From NCBI RefSeq assembly GCF_000764665.1, contig NZ_JRGM01000008.1, forward strand, positions 1 through 56,959: DNA of 56,959 nt, in the 5' to 3' direction. The notes below the pieces were generated by a model. It was not told the origin of the DNA, ran no database searches, and saw nothing but the letters and a program-made list of their open reading frames with translations. Made by a program: the position numbers and the translations under genes. The stretch is from Aeromonas lacus (GTDB lineage: Bacteria; Pseudomonadota; Gammaproteobacteria; Enterobacterales; Aeromonadaceae). How positions within the stretch are numbered: position 1 is the stretch's first letter; every line of letters starts with the position of its first letter. Below are positions 44,110 to 52,861 of this stretch, piece after piece.

Positions 44110-44433
44110 ATGGAACAGCGTACCCCGGATCAGCTGGTCGAATGGGCCTATGATCAGTTTCTTGAGCAGGCCGCCGACATGCTTGCCCCCGAACAAATCG
44201 TCGATATCACCCTGGAGTTTGAACAGCGCGGCGCCGTGGAGGCGACCCTGCCCAATGCCGACTGGTCAGCAGAGCTGGGTGAGCCGGTCGATATGGAGCG
44301 CTGGGTCGAAGTGTGGGTGGGTCTGCTGGATCATCAGGAGGAGTTCGAGGTGATCTTCGCCACCTTCCTTCTGCCCCGCCTGAACACTGAAAATCAGGTT
44401 CATGTGCGCTGGCACCGCCAGCAACAAGCATAA
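44110..44433 (+). CDS. dsDNA-mimic protein, YciU/HI1450 family (copy 2)
   Basis: A 107-residue acidic paralogue of the protein at 42720. Matching blocks are YDQFLEQAADML, EFEQRGAVE, ADWSAELGEPV and WVEVWVGLLDHQEEFEVIFATFLLPR. The two differ at most positions outside these blocks, so the duplication is old or one copy came from elsewhere. It should also adopt the DNA-mimic fold. It ends at a bidirectional terminator. Confidence 0.88.
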   Translation: MEQRTPDQLVEWAYDQFLEQAADMLAPEQIVDITLEFEQRGAVEATLPNADWSAELGEPVDMERWVEVWVGLLDHQEEFEVIFATFLLPRLNTENQVHVRWHRQQQA

Positions 44434-44434
44434 A

Positions 44435-44455
44435 AAAGGCGCCATCGGCGCCTTT
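44435..44455. terminator. Bidirectional terminator, dsDNA-mimic/DUF1289-CWC
   Basis: AAAGGCGCC (44435-44443) and GGCGCCTTT (44447-44455) form a 9-bp stem with loop ATC between convergent genes; A-rich and T-rich tracts flank it. Confidence 0.85.
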
Positions 44456-44476
44456 CTCTTTTCTGGCTTCCCATGC

Positions 44477-44788
44477 TCAGGGCTGCGCAGCGATGGCCTT
44501 GGCCAGACAGCGACGGCACCAGCAGGCACTGGCCTCTGTCATCGGCAAAGCCGGCAACTGACTGCACCAGCACTGCTCGATGGTCATCCCGGCGGAGACG
44601 GCGCAATAAGCCGGTTCACCACAGCCCGGACAACGGTGGGTACTCCTGGTGCCATCCAGCTCGGCCATCACTGCCAGCTGGGCATCGCTCTCCATCGCCG
44701 ACCAGTGACCGATCTCGGTCAGGGTGCGACCGCAGCCAAGGCAGAGGCCATCCTTGGCCTTGCAAAGCCCGATGCAGGGACTCGGCAC
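44477..44788 (-). CDS. DUF1289-CWC double-domain cysteine-rich protein
   Basis: A 103-residue protein with two metal-binding-like modules. Residues 1-45 are a DUF1289 domain (SPCIGLCKAKDGLCLGCGRTLTE, then W..M). Residues 50-100 resemble the cysteine-rich CWC family, with CPGCGEPAYC, the defining CWC in QCWCSQLP and a final CWCRRCLA. The function is unknown. The start codon is GTG, immediately after the cvfB stop and in the same frame (TAAGTG), with CAGGAG just upstream, so its translation is coupled to cvfB. Confidence 0.82.
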   Translation of the reverse strand: MPSPCIGLCKAKDGLCLGCGRTLTEIGHWSAMESDAQLAVMAELDGTRSTHRCPGCGEPAYCAVSAGMTIEQCWCSQLPALPMTEASACWCRRCLAKAIAAQP

Positions 44789-45652
44789 TTACTCCTGCTC
44801 CCCGCTCTGGGCAGCAGCTCCCGCCTCGGTCAGGGTGATGGCATTGTCTTCGATGACGATCTTGCCCTGCTTGTAGAGGCCGCCGATCGCCTTCTTGAAG
44901 GTTCCCTTGCTCATGGCAAAGAGCTTGTAGATGAGCTCGGGTTCACTCTTGTCACCCACTGCCAGACTGCCACCCTGCTTTTTCATCCGGGCCAGAATGC
45001 GCTCGCCGGCATCGTCCACCTTGGCCATGCCCGGCTTTTGCAGGGTCAGATCCAGCTTGCCATCGTCACGTACCTGCTTGACCCAGGCGGTCTGTGGACG
45101 ACCCGTCATCACCCGGCCGAACACTTCGTTGCGAAACAGCATGCCGGGGTACTGGCCGTTGACGATTACCTTGATACCGAGGGGAGAGTGTTCACCGGGC
45201 AGGGCGGTCACCTCGTCTCCCGCCTTGAAGGGGGGCTTGGCGGTGCTCAGGAAGCGCTCGAGGCGGCTGGTACCCACCATGCGCCCCTCGTTGTCCAGCA
45301 TCAGACGCACCAGATAGACGTGACCCACCTGCATCGGCTTGTTCTGCTCGCGGCTTGGCACGAACAGATCCTTTTTCATGCCCCAGTCGAGGAAGGCACC
45401 GATCTTGTTGGCGTTAACCACCTTCAGTCCGGCAAACTCGTCCACCATGGCGAAGGGCTTGTCGGTGGTGATGACCGGCTCGCAGTCGGCATCCAGATAG
45501 AGGAATACCTGTACGCTCTCTCCCTCCTTGATCCCCTCGGGAAGCTGGCGCTTGGGCAGCAGCAGCTCGCCGTATTCGTCGGCTGCCAGCCAGGCGCCGC
45601 GATCTTCGAGTTCAACGACAGTGAGGGTGTTCATCTTGCCAATCTGTATCAT
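44789..45652 (-). CDS. CvfB/YitL-type S1 RNA-binding protein
   Basis: A 287-residue protein of the CvfB family, built from several S1-like RNA-binding modules and a C-terminal winged helix. It begins MIQIGKMNTLTVVELEDRGAWL and contains VNANKIGAFLDWGMKKDLFVPSREQ (an S1 core), a repeat near MLFRNEVFGRV and the terminal YKLFAMSKGTFKKAIGGLYKQGKI wing. CvfB affects virulence gene expression in Staphylococcus aureus; the role in Gram-negatives is unclear. ATG 45652 is chosen over 45670. It is the first gene of a two-gene unit with the DUF1289-CWC gene. Confidence 0.9.
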   Translation of the reverse strand: MIQIGKMNTLTVVELEDRGAWLAADEYGELLLPKRQLPEGIKEGESVQVFLYLDADCEPVITTDKPFAMVDEFAGLKVVNANKIGAFLDWGMKKDLFVPSREQNKPMQVGHVYLVRLMLDNEGRMVGTSRLERFLSTAKPPFKAGDEVTALPGEHSPLGIKVIVNGQYPGMLFRNEVFGRVMTGRPQTAWVKQVRDDGKLDLTLQKPGMAKVDDAGERILARMKKQGGSLAVGDKSEPELIYKLFAMSKGTFKKAIGGLYKQGKIVIEDNAITLTEAGAAAQSGEQE

Positions 45653-45863
45653 GGTGCTCTCTTTTTTCATTACCCGGACGGGCCGGCTGGATCACGGCCC
45701 CTATGGCCGCGCATGTTACCCCAAGAGGGGTGATCCGGCCTAGTCCCCTCGCCTCACTCTGACCGGCCGATGGCGATATAATCGCCATTCAACCGTCCCT
45801 TTGCTGCAAATACCCCCACATTTAGGTAGACTTCGCGGCTGCTCAAATCCAGAGGAACTGTCG

Positions 45864-47078
45864 ATGAACCCATCCACTCGTACCCGTCATCTCAATCAAT
45901 GGATCCAGACCCACAGCCAGCAGGCGATGACTTATCCCGCTCTGCACGGCTTTTTGTGTGCACGTCTGGTCGGGCCAGATGCCCCTGACTGGCAAGCTCC
46001 GCTGGCCGGTCTGCTGCCCCATGACGCCGAGCTGGACGAAAAGAGTGGCGAGGCCCTCATCTATCTGATCGCCGAACTGGAAGCGCAGGCAGATGAGGCA
46101 CAGCTGGCCCTGCCGAGCCAGTGCCGACTCCCTACCGACAACCCGGAACAGGTCTTTGAACAGAGCCACCCGCTCGGACAGTGGTGCTACGGCTTCAGTC
46201 AGGGCTTTGCCACCTGGCCCAAGCCGAAGGATTTGAACGACCCGACCACCCAGTATCGTTTCAGTCTGGCCGCCGAGCTGAGCCTGTTTCGCGACAAACA
46301 GATGGCGCAGATGCTCTATAGCGCCGCCGCCAGCGAACTCCCCTTTGTCGAGTTTTGCAAACGCCAGCGCCAGAACATGAAGACCGCCCTCAACCAGCTG
46401 CTCCAGCTCGATCAGTATCAGGCCGCGCCGAGCGCCGATGTAGCCCTCGACAGCGAGCAGGCCCAGCAGTGGCAACGCTGGTTCGAACTGGCGGACAACT
46501 GCCGGGATCATCAGGCCCGTCTCGGCTGGTTCGAGAAGATCATCGCCGATGCCACCCCGCTGTTTGATGCCAGCTTCTGGCAACAGCTGGGCGGCCACGG
46601 CTGGAGCGCTCCGGAAGTGCGCCCCTTGCTGGCGGCCCGCGCCGGTCGCGCCGACTGCCTGCTGCGCCTTGGCAAGCTGGACGAGGCCAGGGAGGAGTAT
46701 CTGGCACTACTGGCCATCTGCATCACCGACGAGCTGGGTTGTCGCTACAACCTCTCTTCCCTCTATTCCCTGCAGGGCGACTGGCAGGCGCTGGCCGGGC
46801 TGCTGGTGCGTTTCGATGAAGCCTCCAGCTGGTTGCTCTACAACCGCGCCCTGATGATCTTTGCCTGCGAAGGGGCGGATGCCGCCCGACCCCATCTGCT
46901 GGCCGCCATCAATGCCAACCCGCACGTACCGGCCTGTCTGCTCGGTCAGCGCAAGTTGCCAAAGCAGGAGCCGATGAGCTGGCAGGCGGGCAGCCGCGAT
47001 GAGGCAGCCCTCTACACCATGCACACCCGTGAGGCTTGGCTCAAGCAGAGCGCTCTGCTCTGGCTGCGCAAGGGCTGA
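45864..47078 (+). CDS. UPF0149-like protein with C-terminal TPR-like region
   Basis: A 404-residue soluble protein. The N-terminal part (about residues 10-170) resembles UPF0149 (YgfB/YecA), with the diagnostic LHGFLCARLVGPD and QWCYGFSQGFA. The C-terminal half (about 250-390) has helical repeats that look TPR-like (LLRLGKLDEAREEYLALLAI, GCRYNLSSLYSLQGDWQAL). It has no enzyme motif. ATG 45864 has AGAGGAA upstream; the frame opens 21 codons earlier. The function is unknown. Confidence 0.75.
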   Translation: MNPSTRTRHLNQWIQTHSQQAMTYPALHGFLCARLVGPDAPDWQAPLAGLLPHDAELDEKSGEALIYLIAELEAQADEAQLALPSQCRLPTDNPEQVFEQSHPLGQWCYGFSQGFATWPKPKDLNDPTTQYRFSLAAELSLFRDKQMAQMLYSAAASELPFVEFCKRQRQNMKTALNQLLQLDQYQAAPSADVALDSEQAQQWQRWFELADNCRDHQARLGWFEKIIADATPLFDASFWQQLGGHGWSAPEVRPLLAARAGRADCLLRLGKLDEAREEYLALLAICITDELGCRYNLSSLYSLQGDWQALAGLLVRFDEASSWLLYNRALMIFACEGADAARPHLLAAINANPHVPACLLGQRKLPKQEPMSWQAGSRDEAALYTMHTREAWLKQSALLWLRKG

Positions 47079-47213
47079 CCAATCCCGGATTAAAATCCCG
47101 GCGAACTGACCCGGTTTTTGTCTGATGGCGTGCGTCACCGCACATTTCATCGCAACCGGGTCAGACAAACTCGCTTGAGTTTCGTATCATCAATGTCAAA
47201 GTATCAAAAGAAA

Positions 47214-47228
47214 CTGCATCTGATGCAG
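47214..47228. promoter_or_regulatory. Palindrome upstream of marR-type gene
   Basis: CTGCATCTGATGCAG is a perfect 7-bp dyad around one base, 21 bases before the marR start. MarR regulators commonly bind such sites in their own promoters. It is a candidate autoregulatory operator. Confidence 0.45.
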
Positions 47229-47248
47229 CCGTCACAGCAGGGTGTAAT

Positions 47249-47713
47249 ATGTCAAAAATCATAGCGTTACTCGCTCACTACCCGCCCTATCAGTTGGTAC
47301 ATGCCGCCGAAATGCTACGGGATACCTTCGAGCAGTTTTATGAACAGCGTTACCAGCTGACCGTCCCCCAGTGGCGTCTGATGATGGTGCTCGGCCCCAA
47401 CTACCCCATCAGCCAGAAAGAGCTGGTCGAGGCGAGCGGCATGGACAAGGTGCGCATCTCCCGCGAGATCCGCCGTCTGGCCGAAAAAGGCATCATCTTC
47501 ACCGAAAACAGCGAGCAGGATAAGCGAATCAGCTTGGTCTCCCTGACCGATAGCGGCCTCGCCCTGTTCCAGCAGCTCAAGAGCGAAGCGGGCAGCTGGC
47601 AGCATACCCTGACCGACTACCTGCCCAGTGAATCCCGCGAGGCGATCCGCCAGCATCTGCACAGCGTCAGCGCGGCCATCGAACAGCTGCACTCCCTCGA
47701 CAAGGAGAAATAG
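47249..47713 (+). CDS. MarR-family transcriptional regulator
   Basis: A 154-residue winged-helix protein with the MarR pattern: LTVPQWRLMMVL, then helices QKELVEASGMDKVRISREIRRLAEKG and the wing DKRISLVSLTDSGLALFQQL. It probably acts as a ligand-responsive dimer repressor. One base separates it from the DUF4250 gene. The nearby azoR encodes an azoreductase/quinone reductase type often under MarR control, but it is transcribed separately and the link is only a guess. Confidence 0.9.
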   Translation: MSKIIALLAHYPPYQLVHAAEMLRDTFEQFYEQRYQLTVPQWRLMMVLGPNYPISQKELVEASGMDKVRISREIRRLAEKGIIFTENSEQDKRISLVSLTDSGLALFQQLKSEAGSWQHTLTDYLPSESREAIRQHLHSVSAAIEQLHSLDKEK

Positions 47714-47714
47714 G

Positions 47715-47903
47715 ATGGATCTGAAGAAATTTGCCACCATGGACGTCAACATGCTGCTGAGCCTGATCAATATGCAGCTGCGTGATCGTTACGATGATCT
47801 GGAAGACCTCTGCAAGGCACAGGATCTCGATCAGGCTGCACTGGAAGCACGGCTGGCCAACGGTGATTTCCACTACCTGCCGGAGCAAAAACAGTTCAGA
47901 TAG
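47715..47903 (+). CDS. DUF4250 small protein
   Basis: A 62-residue protein matching DUF4250: MDVNMLLSLINMQLRDRYDD, LEDLCKAQDLDQAALEARLA and the ending FHYLPEQKQF. It has no membrane segment; a helical fold is likely. ATG 47715 starts one base after the marR stop, so the two form an operon. The function is unknown. The frame opens at 47628 inside marR, but that is not the start. Confidence 0.85.
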   Translation: MDLKKFATMDVNMLLSLINMQLRDRYDDLEDLCKAQDLDQAALEARLANGDFHYLPEQKQFR

Positions 47904-48055
47904 GGATCGGGATCACAACGTCAGCAGCCGCAGTGGCACCGGGGCCAAAACCTGATATGGTCACTCAAGCCTCGGCAGTGCGATGAACGGATACATCACA
48001 CTGTCATACGAAGGCGCTACTCTTGCTACCAGTGAGCAAACCCAAGGATGACCCC

Positions 48056-48232
48056 ATGACGTTGAACCGCGAACATTTTCTGATCACGCTCTGCATGCTG
48101 TTGATGATCAGCCTCTTCACCCCGCAGATCCCGCAAAGTGTCGAACAGTGGCTCACTGCGCTGATGGTTGGCTCGCTCGCGGCAGTGGTGTTGATGCTGA
48201 TACGTGGCTGCCGCCGCTTTATGCTGGAGTAG
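48056..48232 (+). CDS. Small two-helix membrane protein
   Basis: A 58-residue ORF: MTLNREHFLITLCMLLMISL, then a short polar loop (TPQIPQSVEQW) and a second hydrophobic helix (LTALMVGSLAAVVLMLI) ending in a basic tail (RGCRRFMLE). AAGGA lies 7 bases before the ATG, codon use matches the region, and a strong terminator follows. I do not recognise a family. The topology suggests a small inner-membrane protein. Confidence 0.65.
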   Translation: MTLNREHFLITLCMLLMISLFTPQIPQSVEQWLTALMVGSLAAVVLMLIRGCRRFMLE

Positions 48233-48276
48233 CCTCTGCACCTGCCAGCGGTTCTGTGAACGCAACAAGCTTGAAA

Positions 48277-48308
48277 AAACAAACGCAGCCAGATGGCTGC
48301 GTTTGTTT
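48277..48308. terminator. Bidirectional terminator
   Basis: AAACAAACGCAGCCA (48277-48291) and TGGCTGCGTTTGTTT (48294-48308) form a 15-base perfect dyad with a two-base centre and flanking A and T runs. It serves the small membrane protein gene and convergent azoR. Confidence 0.92.
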
Positions 48309-48346
48309 TTTTATGGCGGAGCGGGTTGCCCTTGCTGGCAAACGGC

Positions 48347-48934
48347 TTAGATAGCCAGCGTCTCGAGCTGCGCCTTGGCGGCTTCAATCCCCTTGCTCTG
48401 GGCATCCGGGCCCATGCCCATCCCCTCGGCGTAGATGAAATCAACCTCCTTGATACCGATGAAGCCCAGCACGGTGCGCATGTAGGGGGTCACCAGATCG
48501 GTGGCACTGCCGACATGCATGCCGCCGCGGGGGCTGATCACCAGCGCACGGGTGTTCTCAACCAGACCGACCGGACCGGTTTCGGTGTAGCGGAAGGTGA
48601 CGCCGGCACGGGCAACCAGATCGATCCAGTTCTTCAACTGGGTCGGGATGTTGAAGTTGTACATGGGGGCGGCAATCACCACCAGATCGCTCTCCTTGAG
48701 CTCGGCGATCAGCTCGTCGGACTGGGCGATCACCGCCAGTTGACGCTCATTGAGGTTGTCACCACCGCGCAGGCCGGAGGCCAGCTCGCCATCCAGCACC
48801 GGCAGGTTGAGGGCCGCCAGATCACGCACTGTGACGGCATCATCCTGATGGTCAGCCAGGAAGCCGTCGATCAGGGCGTTGGATTGGGAATATTGACCCA
48901 GGATGCTGGATTTGAGAACGAGGATATTGGCCAT
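48347..48934 (-). CDS. azoR: FMN-dependent NADH azoreductase / quinone reductase
   Basis: AzoR reduces quinones and azo compounds by two-electron transfer from NADH with FMN. The 195-residue flavodoxin-fold protein has the FMN-binding N-terminus [20 protein letters not shown], the [23 protein letters not shown] signature and the SPRGGMH loop. ATG 48934 has GGAG upstream; the open frame continues far upstream without conservation. It is divergent from the EamA transporter gene. Confidence 0.94.
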   Translation of the reverse strand: MANILVLKSSILGQYSQSNALIDGFLADHQDDAVTVRDLAALNLPVLDGELASGLRGGDNLNERQLAVIAQSDELIAELKESDLVVIAAPMYNFNIPTQLKNWIDLVARAGVTFRYTETGPVGLVENTRALVISPRGGMHVGSATDLVTPYMRTVLGFIGIKEVDFIYAEGMGMGPDAQSKGIEAAKAQLETLAI

Positions 48935-49147
48935 GGTGAAACTCCATTTGGTTGTCGGTTGAACAGCAACGCTGTCGATGGAGGTCACTCTAAACATTGC
49001 GCTTCTTTGCTGATAGCGAAAATAGATGCTCAACTTGTTCAAAAATTTTGATATTGGTTGATTGCGCGGCAACGGGCGCATCAACCCTTGGCAGAACAAA
49101 CGATTGCCGCTATGATCCGCCGCACTTTTTTCAGTGACCCGGATCCC

Positions 49148-50038
49148 ATGGCCCACTCGCGCAGCCACTCCCCTTTCGCCGGTGCAGTCTGGATGATGGT
49201 GGCAGGCCTCTGTTTCGCCGCCGTCAACAGCCTGAGCCAGTATGTCAGCTTCAAGCTTGGCCTCCCCTCGACCCAGGTTGCCTTTCACCAGTACCTGATC
49301 GCCCTGATCTGCCTGCTGCCCTGGCTGGTCCGCCACGGCTTGCGCCAATCCCTGATGACCAACCAGCTGCGCCTGCATCTGCTGCGCGTTGCTCTGGCGG
49401 TGATCGGCATCCAGTTCTGGCTCTGGGCGCTGGCCGAGCCCGTTCCCATCTGGCAGGGGATCGCCTTGCTGATGACGTCACCGCTGTTTGCCACTCTGGG
49501 ATCGGCTCTCTTTCTCAAAGAGCAGGTGAGCCGCGCCCGCATCGTGGCGACGCTCTCCGGCTTTGTCGGCGCCATGCTGATCCTCGCCCCCTGGAATGAT
49601 GATTTCAGCTGGGCCTCCCTGCTGCCGGTGGCGGCGGCGCTGTTCTGGGCTGGCTACTCCCTGCTGGTGCGCTATCAGGCGGCGAGCGAATCGTCCCACA
49701 CCATCGTCGTCTACCTGCTTATTTTCAGCACCCCGTTCAACGCCATGCTGGCGCTGCCGGAGTGGCAGTGGCCAACGGAAAGCCAGTGGCTGCTGGTAGC
49801 CGCCTCCGGCGTGCTCTCGGCTCTGGCCCAGATGTCCATCGCTCGCGCCTACAGCGTGGCGGAGGCGTCATTCATCCAGCCCTTTGATTTTGCCAAGCTG
49901 CCGATGAACGTACTGGCCGGCTGGCTGGTGTTTGGCTGGGCGCCGCCCGGCCGACTGTGGCTTGGCGCCGCCATCATCATTGGCGCCATCACGTTGCTGA
50001 CCCATCTGGAGCAGCGCGCTCACAAACCCGTTTCCTGA
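49148..50038 (+). CDS. EamA/DMT-family transporter (1)
   Basis: A 296-residue inner-membrane protein with about ten hydrophobic helices and two EamA repeats ([20 protein letters not shown] in the first, [20 protein letters not shown] in the second). It is an exporter of the drug/metabolite superfamily with unknown substrate. ATG 49148 starts the conserved part, though the Shine-Dalgarno is weak; upstream in-frame ATGs exist at 49112 and 49058. It lies 85 bases before purT. Confidence 0.88.
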   Translation: MAHSRSHSPFAGAVWMMVAGLCFAAVNSLSQYVSFKLGLPSTQVAFHQYLIALICLLPWLVRHGLRQSLMTNQLRLHLLRVALAVIGIQFWLWALAEPVPIWQGIALLMTSPLFATLGSALFLKEQVSRARIVATLSGFVGAMLILAPWNDDFSWASLLPVAAALFWAGYSLLVRYQAASESSHTIVVYLLIFSTPFNAMLALPEWQWPTESQWLLVAASGVLSALAQMSIARAYSVAEASFIQPFDFAKLPMNVLAGWLVFGWAPPGRLWLGAAIIIGAITLLTHLEQRAHKPVS

Positions 50039-50123
50039 GGTACGCCATGCGTGCCTCTTTTTTTGCCCGCTATTCGTGCGATAGCGATCATCAACAATGA
50101 CCAACGACATCAGGAGAGATCGT

Positions 50124-51302
50124 ATGTTTGGAACCGCAACCCGCCCCGGCGCCACCCGCGCCCTGCTGCTGGGCTCCGGCGAACTCGGCAAGGAAGTGGC
50201 CATCGAGTTGCAGCGCTTCGGTATCGAAGTGATCGCCGCCGACCGCTATGCCAACGCCCCCGCCATGCAGGTGGCCCATGCCGCCCGGGTGCTGGATATG
50301 CTCGATGGCGCCGCCCTGCGCGAGCTGGTCGCCGAGATCAAACCCGACCTCATCATCCCCGAGATTGAGGCTATCGCCACCGATACTCTGGCAGCCCTTG
50401 AGCAGGAGGGGGTCAAGGTGGTGCCCAACGCCCGCGCTACCCAGCTCACCATGAACCGGGAAGGGATCCGCCGTCTCGCCGCCGAGACCCTGGGCCTGCC
50501 CACCTCCCCCTACCGCTTTGCCCAGAGCAAGGAGGAGTTTGTCGCCGCCGTCGAGGCCATCGGCCTGCCCTGCGTGGTGAAACCTGTGATGAGCTCGTCC
50601 GGCAAGGGACAGAGCGTGCTGCGCGATCTCGCCAAGCGGGACGATAGCTGGACCTACGCCCAGGAGGGTGGCCGCGCCGGTCGTGGCAAGGTGATCGTCG
50701 AAGGGTTCGTCCCCTTCGAGTACGAGATCACCCTGCTCACGGTACGCGCCGTCGATGGCATTCACTTCTGCGAGCCGATTGGCCACCGTCAGGAAGATGG
50801 CGACTACCGCGAATCCTGGCAGCCACAGGCGATGAGCGAGCTGGCACTGGCCCGCTCCAAAGAGGTGGCGGCCAAGGTGGTTGAGGCCCTCGGTGGTTAC
50901 GGCCTGTTCGGGGTCGAGCTCTTCATCAAAGGCGACGAGGTGTGGTTCAGCGAAGTCTCGCCACGTCCCCACGATACCGGCATGGTGACCCTGATTTCAC
51001 AGGATCTCTCCGAGTTCGCCCTACACGTGCGCGCCATTCTGGGGCTCCCGGTCGGCACCATCACCCAGTACGGGCCGAGCGCCTCTGCCGTGGTGCTGCG
51101 CGAAGGGCACAGTCAGGATATCCGCTATCAGGGGATTGGCGAAGCGCTTGCCAAGGTGCCGGGTGCCCAGCTGCGGCTGTTTGGCAAACCGGAGATCGCC
51201 GGTCGCCGCCGTCTCGGCGTGGCGCTGGCCCGGGGTGAAGATTGCCGCGAGGCGGTCGAGCAGGCCAAAGCGGTTGCCGCCAGCGTCGAGGTCATTTTCT
51301 AA
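50124..51302 (+). CDS. purT: Formate-dependent GAR transformylase PurT
   Basis: PurT makes formyl-GAR in purine synthesis from formate and ATP, as an alternative to PurN. The 392-residue ATP-grasp enzyme (the same length as E. coli) has the N-terminal [20 protein letters not shown], the ATP-grasp [16 protein letters not shown] and [20 protein letters not shown], and [20 protein letters not shown] 50124 follows CAGGAG by 8 bases. A hairpin terminator follows. Confidence 0.97.
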   Translation: MFGTATRPGATRALLLGSGELGKEVAIELQRFGIEVIAADRYANAPAMQVAHAARVLDMLDGAALRELVAEIKPDLIIPEIEAIATDTLAALEQEGVKVVPNARATQLTMNREGIRRLAAETLGLPTSPYRFAQSKEEFVAAVEAIGLPCVVKPVMSSSGKGQSVLRDLAKRDDSWTYAQEGGRAGRGKVIVEGFVPFEYEITLLTVRAVDGIHFCEPIGHRQEDGDYRESWQPQAMSELALARSKEVAAKVVEALGGYGLFGVELFIKGDEVWFSEVSPRPHDTGMVTLISQDLSEFALHVRAILGLPVGTITQYGPSASAVVLREGHSQDIRYQGIGEALAKVPGAQLRLFGKPEIAGRRRLGVALARGEDCREAVEQAKAVAASVEVIF

Positions 51303-51355
51303 ACGCTGTTTTTTCGCCGCACCGAAACAAACGTTTACTGGTGTGATCGGGCGCA

Positions 51356-51379
51356 AGGGGCATGGCAATGCCCCTTTTG
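51356..51379 (+). terminator. Terminator after purT
   Basis: AGGGGCAT (51356-51363) and ATGCCCCT (51368-51375) form an 8-bp stem followed by TTT; outer GCA/TGC bases add to it. Confidence 0.75.
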
Positions 51380-51431
51380 CATTTGCCCGTCAGGCTTATA
51401 ATCCCCTCTTCAAATTTGTCAGGAGTACAAG

Positions 51432-52091
51432 ATGTTAGCTGCCGTGATCTTCGATATGGATGGTGTTCTGATCGACTCGGAACCCTTTTGGCAACGTGCC
51501 CAGATCGCCGTGTTCTCCGAACTGGGTCACCCTCATACGGTAGAAGATTGTGAGTCGACCATCGGCGTGCGCATCGATCAGCTGGTCGCCCACTGGTATC
51601 GCCTACGCCCGTGGAGCGGCCCCAGCCAGGAAGAGGTGGTGCAGCGCATTCTGGATCGGGTCAACGCCCTGATCCTCTCCGAAGGTCAGGCCAAGGCCGG
51701 CGTGCTGGAGGCACTCGACCTTATCGAAACGAGCGGCCTGAAAGTGGGTCTGGCCACCTCCTCCCCCTTCGCCATGGCAGAAGCGGTACTCGGCAAACTC
51801 GGCATCCGCGATCGCTTTATGGCGGTTCACTCCGCTGAAATCGAGCGTTTCGGCAAACCGCACCCGGATGTCTACATCCACGCCGCCGAAAAGCTGGGGG
51901 TGGAACCGGTACACTGTCTGGCCATCGAAGACAGCTTCACCGGTCTGCTGGCGGCCAAGGCGGCCTCGATGAAGGCGCTGATCGTGCCGGATCCTGCTTT
52001 AGTGGGAGACCCGCGTCTGGCCATCGCCAACTACCAGCTGAACTCGCTGGCCGAACTCAATAGCGAGATGCTGGCCAGCTGGGTCAAGTAA
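51432..52091 (+). CDS. hxpB: Hexitol phosphatase HxpB (YniC)
   Basis: A 219-residue HAD phosphatase matching E. coli YniC/HxpB, which removes phosphate from 2-deoxyglucose 6-phosphate and hexitol phosphates. Motifs: FDMDGVLIDSEPFW with the nucleophile Asp and general-acid Asp, WYRLRPWSGPSQEEVVQRI (a HxpB hallmark), the motif II ATSSP, the motif III lysine in FGKPHPDVY, and IEDSFTGLLAAKAA. It is a complete gene. Its last 30-odd codons are repeated in decayed form just downstream. Confidence 0.93.
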   Translation: MLAAVIFDMDGVLIDSEPFWQRAQIAVFSELGHPHTVEDCESTIGVRIDQLVAHWYRLRPWSGPSQEEVVQRILDRVNALILSEGQAKAGVLEALDLIETSGLKVGLATSSPFAMAEAVLGKLGIRDRFMAVHSAEIERFGKPHPDVYIHAAEKLGVEPVHCLAIEDSFTGLLAAKAASMKALIVPDPALVGDPRLAIANYQLNSLAELNSEMLASWVK

Positions 52092-52096
52092 AGGAC

Positions 52097-52221
52097 AAGC
52101 TGGCGCAGATCGTTCCATGTGCCCGGCTCTGGTAGGTGACCCGCGTCTGGCCATCGCCAACTACCAGCTGAGCTCGCTGGCCGAACTCAATAGCGAGATG
52201 CTGGCCAGCTGGGCCAAGTAA
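52097..52221 (+). pseudogene. Remnant of a second hxpB 3' end
   Basis: From 52138 to 52221 the sequence repeats 52008-52091 with two mismatches, ending in the same stop context. Upstream (about 52097-52137) similarity continues at lower identity with a 2-base length change that breaks the frame. Where the copies differ at the PALVGD codons the changes are synonymous (CCT GCT TTA GTG GGA against CCG GCT CTG GTA GGT), so this copy derives from a diverged allele and not a fresh duplication. It has no start codon and is not expected to be made. Confidence 0.85.
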
Positions 52222-52251
52222 TCTGCCCGCGACAAACCGTTCGCATCCTTC

Positions 52252-52290
52252 ACGGGGCCGCAGGCATACCTGCCAACGGCCCCGTTTTTA
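52252..52290 (+). terminator. Terminator after hxpB remnant
   Basis: ACGGGGCCG (52252-52260) and CGGCCCCGT (52277-52285) form a 9-bp stem followed by T residues. It is probably the original hxpB terminator. From here to 52641 I see no gene. Confidence 0.85.
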
Positions 52291-52641
52291 TGGGTGAATA
52301 GGCGCCAAAGGATAGATATCCGCCCAGCGGCGAAAAGGGGAAAACCGGCCGGATGTACTGCCCCCCTCTCAGATGGTGAAATGACCTTTTTGGACAGTAA
52401 AAACCGCCGTGCAGCCCCCTCTATTGCCAACCTGTAGTTGGTAATAACACCTAAAAATCGCCGATTAAAAACCAACTATCGGGCCATTTTTGCCCCTGCA
52501 GCGCCTTCGGATCCCCTTTTCCGATCCGGGTTTGATCCCTGTCATGCCGTCTTCATAAACGTGCGCTTGCTCGCGGTTAGCCTGTGCCTGCGCAGCTAGA
52601 ATCAAGGGAGATTGGCGGCCCACGAGCCCGAGGAGGTTATC

Positions 52642-52845
52642 ATGATCGAGTACACCAGCAAGCGCATCGTCTGCCCCCACTGCGGCCACCACACCCGGGT
52701 CGAGCTGGATGCCAGCCAGGGGGATCAGGAGTTCTACGAAGATTGCATGGCCTGCTGCAATCCGATCCACCTGCGACTGCATCGGGATGAGGAGCGCGAC
52801 CGTCTGCAACTCTTCGTGGATGCTGACGACGAGCAGATGTTTTAA
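52642..52845 (+). CDS. CPXCG-motif cysteine-rich small protein
   Basis: A 67-residue protein with the CPxCG zinc-ribbon motif in IVCPHCGHHTRVELDASQGD and a second cysteine set in YEDCMACCNPIHLRL. An acidic C-terminus (DADDEQMF) follows. It belongs to the CPXCG-containing family of unknown function, likely a zinc-binding adaptor. GAGGAGG lies 5 bases before ATG 52642. It ends at a bidirectional terminator. Confidence 0.88.
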   Translation: MIEYTSKRIVCPHCGHHTRVELDASQGDQEFYEDCMACCNPIHLRLHRDEERDRLQLFVDADDEQMF

Positions 52846-52861
52846 GAGCGGCCGGGATAGC

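Noticed and set aside
48935..49378. Long N-terminal extension of azoR
   Set aside because: It overlaps the divergent EamA gene and lacks conservation; ATG 48934 has GGAG and the family N-terminus.
51326..51340. AAACGTTT core resembling a PurR box near purT
   Set aside because: It lies downstream of purT and only the central eight bases match the consensus well; likely chance.
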